16,965 bases of DNA, from NCBI GenBank assembly GCA_022447885.1, contig JAKUTA010000006.1, positions 1 through 16,965 on the forward strand, in the 5' to 3' direction. This document shows positions 14,601 through 16,965 of the stretch, piece after piece. The notes beneath the pieces were generated by a model that worked only from the letters and a program-made list of their open reading frames with translations, was not told the DNA's origin and searched no databases. A program made the translations under genes and the position numbers. The stretch is from Candidatus Poseidoniales archaeon (lineage in GTDB: Archaea; Thermoplasmatota; Poseidoniia; Poseidoniales; Thalassarchaeaceae). The first letter of the stretch is position 1; each line of letters begins with the position of its first letter.

Positions 14601-16965
14601 TCTCATCCTCGACGCCGAGATCCATCAGTTGGATGTCGTTCTCCACCCGCATTCCGAGATTCTCGGTCTCCCAGCGGGTCACCTGGCGGCCGATGTCGTC
14701 GTCGACGGTGAGCAGGACCTCGATGCCGCTCTCGTCGTCCCAAGTCCAGTTCGACCGCAACGGGAGCAGCAGGGACAGGACTCCATCAGATGATTCCTGC
14801 GAGGTGCAGTTCGCAGCATCGAAGGAGATCAGGTCGGCGTTGTCCGACACCAGCGAGCAGACATCACCGTTGGACCACCTGATGATCGGATTCTCCACGC
14901 CGGTCGCCTGCAACTCGACATCCACCTGGTTGATGCGGTCCGCCTCGTCCCCCTCAGCGACCCTCGCCACCAGCACACGGCTCGCTCCGTCGGGGACGAG
15001 CATACCGCCCTCGAGCGAGGCGTCGAGCGCCATCGTGGACATCTTGTAGGTCACATCCAGGTCGGATACGCGTATGCGACCGGGTGAGCCTGCCAGGAAG
15101 GTCAGTGTGACGTTGGTGACTCCAATTCCGTTGTCGAGAATGTTGTCGTTGAAGGCGTCGACGAGGTTCTGCCCACTGAGGGTCACCGGTTGGTTGAGCA
15201 GATCCGTGCCGACGTACTCGTAACTCCCGTCATCCCCGATGTCGAGCCTCACCGAACTCGGGTAGCCCTCCTCGTAGTCCAGGGTGAAGGCGGAGAGGGT
15301 GGGGGTCACACTGGAGTCGGTTGAACCGAAGGTCACCCGGTAGACCAATTGGTTCCCCTGCGAGGTGAACGTGACCATCTGGTTGTTCGTCACCGTCTGC
15401 CAGTTGCTGCCGTTGTCATTGCTCACCTCGACACCGACCGTCGTACCCGATGGAGTGGACGCCACCCAGGACACCTGCATCTGCCCCACCTGCGTGCTCG
15501 TGGCGATCGTGGGCGAGGTCCAACTCCCCGCGGTGTTGTAATCGGTGGAGTAGTTGATCGACATCCACCACGAGACCGATGTCGATCCGACCATCTGCAG
15601 CTTCCAGCGCAACTGCTGGCCGGGATGGGCGAAGTGCACCGTCTGGTTGTTCACCACCTGAACCCAGTGGGTTCCGTTGTCGGCGCTCACCCAGTGATCG
15701 ACTCGGTCACCCGCGGCCGTCGCCGACCAGACCGTCTCGATGTTCGCCACCAGCACGTCGCTGTTCGTGTTGACCGGGGGACTCACCCAGTTCGAGGTAC
15801 CTGGTTGCGGGGCGATCGGATAACTCCAGCCGGTGCCGTATTCTCGGTAGTAGCGATTGGACCAATGGTAGTGATCGAGGGTCAGCAACCGCTGTCCATC
15901 ATTGTAGATTCCGTAACCGTTGGCGGGAATGGAGGCCTCTCCGGTCTGCTTGGCGAGGGTGGTCGAGGTGCCGCTGATGGCGTAGACCTCGATTTTGTCC
16001 TGATAGTACTGGAAGCGGCTGCGCATGAAGAACAGGCTGTTCTCGACTGCCAATCCATGCTGTTGGTTGTAATTCGAGAAGTAGGCGTACTGCAGGCTCC
16101 CGTCTCGCTCGAACGTGCCGTCGTCAGAGAAGGAGTAGGGGAGGATGGTCCGCCTGGTGGGGTGGAGCACCCAGAAGAGGTCCCTGCTGCGGTCGAACGA
16201 GATGCCGGTGTAGGAGCCGAACTGCTGGCCGGCGAGATCGTAGGACTGGATGCACTCCCAGTTGTTCTCGTAGCGGATGTCGAGCACCCATAATCGGAGA
16301 TACTGCGCCTGATAGTTGTAGGAATCGGATCCGATTATGGCGTAGAGCCGCTCATCATCTCCGACGGTCCACCCCCGGAACCCGTACTCCCCCCACGTCG
16401 ACATCAAGGGGAAGGCGCAGTTACCTGACTCGATCTTGACAGAGGAGTGCACAGACAGGTTGTTCGGCCAGACCTTCTTCACCACCTGGTCGATCTGTTT
16501 CGAGTCGAAGGTCGAGACGTAGAGCCAACCGCGGTGCTTCATCACCGCGCCGTTGTAGCTGCCGACCGACGAGGTGAGCGTGCGCTGGGCGGAGAGGCGG
16601 GTCTCGGTCGAGTTCGAGGTGTGCGGCTGGCGGATGCTGAACGAACCGTTGTCATTCCAAGCGCTGCCGGACGAGGCGTTGTCATGCATGCTGTGCGGGA
16701 CGAACTCCTTGACGGGGGAGTCCATCGCCAGCGTGAGTTCGTCGGAACGGGTCTCGACATCTGTGGCCTCACCCGACTCCCAATCCGAACGTGACTGATG
16801 CACGATCTGGTTCCAACCGGTCGACGAGGCTCCTGCGATCGTCATCTCCACATCCGTGACCTCGGCCCCCCGCGGCAGCGTGACCTTCACGTTGCGAGCC
16901 GGCGTTCCCATGTGGTAGATGGCGATCGCCTCGGTGCTGCCGTCCGAGAACGTGTACTGGTGGCG
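11617..16965 (-). CDS. Giant surface-exposed type I membrane protein, 5'-truncated, with Ca-loop-like tail
   Basis: The frame is open to the right edge. Eighteen codons upstream of the ATG at 16911 continue in the same style (SDGSTEAIAIYH), so the real start is outside and at least 1782 residues are visible. Numbering from 16911: ~1-90 is a beta-rich opening with PRGAEVTDVEM; ~100-380 is rich in Tyr/Trp/Gly with propeller-like repeats; ~390-560 holds two tandem similar beta-sandwich units (ADNGTHW...NNQTV and NDNGSNW...NNQMV); ~560-1560 is a series of Ig-like or other beta domains, including a calcium-loop-like DLDYDGVPDWNEY near 933-945. One span follows at about 1569-1591. The tail has Pro-rich PPEGFDP twice, then GWTDIQLLAQGWTHEQ, resembling short C-terminal SHOCT-like modules, and an EF-hand-like loop D1739-E1750 (DAEGNNYLNSDE). 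It is probably an adhesin, receptor or S-layer-associated protein; the function is not known. Confidence 0.88.
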   Translation of the reverse strand, partial: RHQYTFSDGSTEAIAIYHMGTPARNVKVTLPRGAEVTDVEMTIAGASSTGWNQIVHQSRSDWESGEATDVETRSDELTLAMDSPVKEFVPHSMHDNASSGSAWNDNGSFSIRQPHTSNSTETRLSAQRTLTSSVGSYNGAVMKHRGWLYVSTFDSKQIDQVVKKVWPNNLSVHSSVKIESGNCAFPLMSTWGEYGFRGWTVGDDERLYAIIGSDSYNYQAQYLRLWVLDIRYENNWECIQSYDLAGQQFGSYTGISFDRSRDLFWVLHPTRRTILPYSFSDDGTFERDGSLQYAYFSNYNQQHGLAVENSLFFMRSRFQYYQDKIEVYAISGTSTTLAKQTGEASIPANGYGIYNDGQRLLTLDHYHWSNRYYREYGTGWSYPIAPQPGTSNWVSPPVNTNSDVLVANIETVWSATAAGDRVDHWVSADNGTHWVQVVNNQTVHFAHPGQQLRWKLQMVGSTSVSWWMSINYSTDYNTAGSWTSPTIATSTQVGQMQVSWVASTPSGTTVGVEVSNDNGSNWQTVTNNQMVTFTSQGNQLVYRVTFGSTDSSVTPTLSAFTLDYEEGYPSSVRLDIGDDGSYEYVGTDLLNQPVTLSGQNLVDAFNDNILDNGIGVTNVTLTFLAGSPGRIRVSDLDVTYKMSTMALDASLEGGMLVPDGASRVLVARVAEGDEADRINQVDVELQATGVENPIIRWSNGDVCSLVSDNADLISFDAANCTSQESSDGVLSLLLPLRSNWTWDDESGIEVLLTVDDDIGRQVTRWETENLGMRVENDIQLMDLGVEDETGRVLFGNDWVRGGLEVTFHGSISFEGTAYSPQAGQFSLELTGQNLTMDGDPMEPEKQFHIEPNPSHGQYSITIISPIESSPGGMLFRVKAVGLDNNSQFVNPGWNTVRLVLDGNSPLVIGASPADGDEVHKGTPSQPIRIVVQDSVDPPTQLDLRYWVEGQHDLDYDGVPDWNEYSYLTMNTPEVQPGGLNIFEGLIQDHMNHHGEKVSLYIEGEDAQGNALAMGGGPVCPEEADPCGGGFNEQEPDWDADLVTYRIREEFEPYLESENSTIVGHGDEAPLHPGTQYIARLRLVDQNGWNDISNVQLSLTGELSESESSIWANFTKLEDGTLDMYLESGGPGLAVSNLYSDYTLVEGNESILDLNIRFQLTWLFSEEMDTDGESTYVPVIEVSDWPCYEDVQEPCFSERGGLGNDEWSLDNDLRFDLDPGHFTAIDLATGQNLYNEEGEQRTIAAGQVVRVNGRILFSEDHTPAPEGAFDIVVGNLELQWRAVPREGGEFTVDILVPNVRSGHLDMYAWLENLPGLATDQTPEPPRILLEVDGVLPLINSILPSGDIPLSDAGAIAVFLNTSDASGFDPDRPAVLHYVVRAGESEVARGSYELRTLLQQYGYGHWTDIIDITDGGVTELLPGYLVDVWVTGADAAGNPYVSENNTEATPLETWRLVRVGPDVDLFETDISWSDATPESGDRVTLTIIGTNTNDEEGNLTFALQRKIGNGVWVDVEDAWTEVTLRPQAGFIGEIIIDTEEVEQETVERYRLVVRDGHVVLDRISIDPLILQPPVARDAAAISQQFTENMGTILLYFFLMVSLIVIVVLIVMNRDLGLSEPEGSTHDQTVDVIADMSAPPPPPEGFDPDAPPPEKPPAPPEGFDPNSLPVGATPPSPPSSGTSPDADDAGALPSSQGWTDIQLLAQGWTHEQVDAWKVQQQEGKAALAKMKFSEAVLERAMTEHGITDREAFLTYAVAFDAEGNNYLNSDELERAARWFTGKGDE
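11981..12045 (-). repeat. Direct repeat encoding two PPEGFDP units
   Basis: GGATCGAACCCTTC occurs at 11981-11994 and again at 12032-12045, 51 bp (17 codons) apart. On the coding strand each copy encodes EGFDP inside PPEGFDP(D/N) in the Pro-rich cytoplasmic linker of the giant protein. The spacing keeps the frame, consistent with duplication of a 17-residue unit. Confidence 0.7.
12142..12207 (-). other. Membrane-span coding segment of the giant protein
   Basis: This stretch encodes MGTILLYFFLMVSLIVIVVL and the next two residues, the only long hydrophobic segment in the visible protein. It is followed by MNRD and a long acidic, Pro-rich tail, so the beta-rich mass lies outside and about 170 residues lie inside the cell. 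Confidence 0.8.
15340..15720 (-). repeat. Tandem beta-domain repeat in the giant protein
   Basis: Two consecutive domains share the pattern xxDNG(T/S)xW-x-VxNNQxVxF-x4-GxQLxxxx. The upstream copy lies at about 15600-15720 and the second at about 15340-15450. They also match at DNA level, for example TCTGGTTGTTC around 15640 and again around 15376, which suggests a fairly recent domain duplication. Confidence 0.6.

Noticed and set aside
15349..16293. Plus-strand open frame (314 codons) opposite the giant protein
   Set aside because: It is antisense to a well-supported frame running more than 5 kb. The translation is Val/Arg/Gly-rich without motifs.

Overview
The window looks like a chromosomal segment of a high-GC archaeon, most plausibly a euryarchaeote of the marine group II / Thermoplasmatota type. 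The domain call rests on two archaeal markers read from the sequence: an archaeosine synthase ArcS with an intact PC-x3-KPY-x2-S-x2-H motif and a PUA-like C-terminus, and a UPF0201/DUF54 (COG1325) RNA-binding protein. The lineage is an inference: compact layout, large secreted beta-rich proteins anchored by one membrane span and carrying cytoplasmic tails, and a bacterial-type DnaJ. No rRNA, tRNA, CRISPR array, insertion sequence or attachment site was seen.

Layout. Positions 1-764 (+) hold the 3' part of a histidine-rich multi-pass membrane protein whose start lies outside the window. After a 116-bp convergent spacer comes arcS (-, 881-2812). Its likely ATG overlaps, in one GCATGC palindrome, the ATG of a divergent secreted type I membrane protein (+, 2811-5078), which has a good archaeal TATA box 26 nt upstream and is probably leaderless. 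Next is a minus-strand series, transcribed right to left: an ExoA-like family 2 glycosyltransferase (7305-8378), a two-span membrane protein with a C-terminal zinc ribbon (6323-7225), and DnaJ (5085-6233). Divergent from it is the UPF0201 protein (+, 8482-8973). It converges on a pyroglutamyl-peptidase I / Nudix hydrolase fusion (-, 8979-10043) in which both active sites look intact.

The right part has two small membrane proteins of unknown role (+, 10136-10696 and 10727-11083). They converge on a small soluble protein (-, 11086-11577). That gene lies 39 bp downstream of a giant 5'-truncated surface protein (-, 11617 to the window edge). The giant protein has a propeller-like N-terminal part, tandem beta-sandwich domains, a calcium-loop-like motif, one membrane span, and a cytoplasmic tail with PPEGFDP repeats, a Gly-Trp repeat and an EF-hand-like loop.

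How the genes relate. Two themes stand out. Household functions are tRNA modification (ArcS), RNA binding (UPF0201), protein folding (DnaJ) and peptide/nucleotide clean-up (Pcp-Nudix). Cell-surface functions are the two single-span surface proteins, the glycosyltransferase and several small membrane proteins. No single pathway links all of them. The least explained parts are the cytoplasmic tails of the two surface proteins, the small soluble protein beside the giant one, and the Pcp-Nudix fusion. Coding density is very high: three convergent gene pairs are separated by only 6, 5 and 2 bp.
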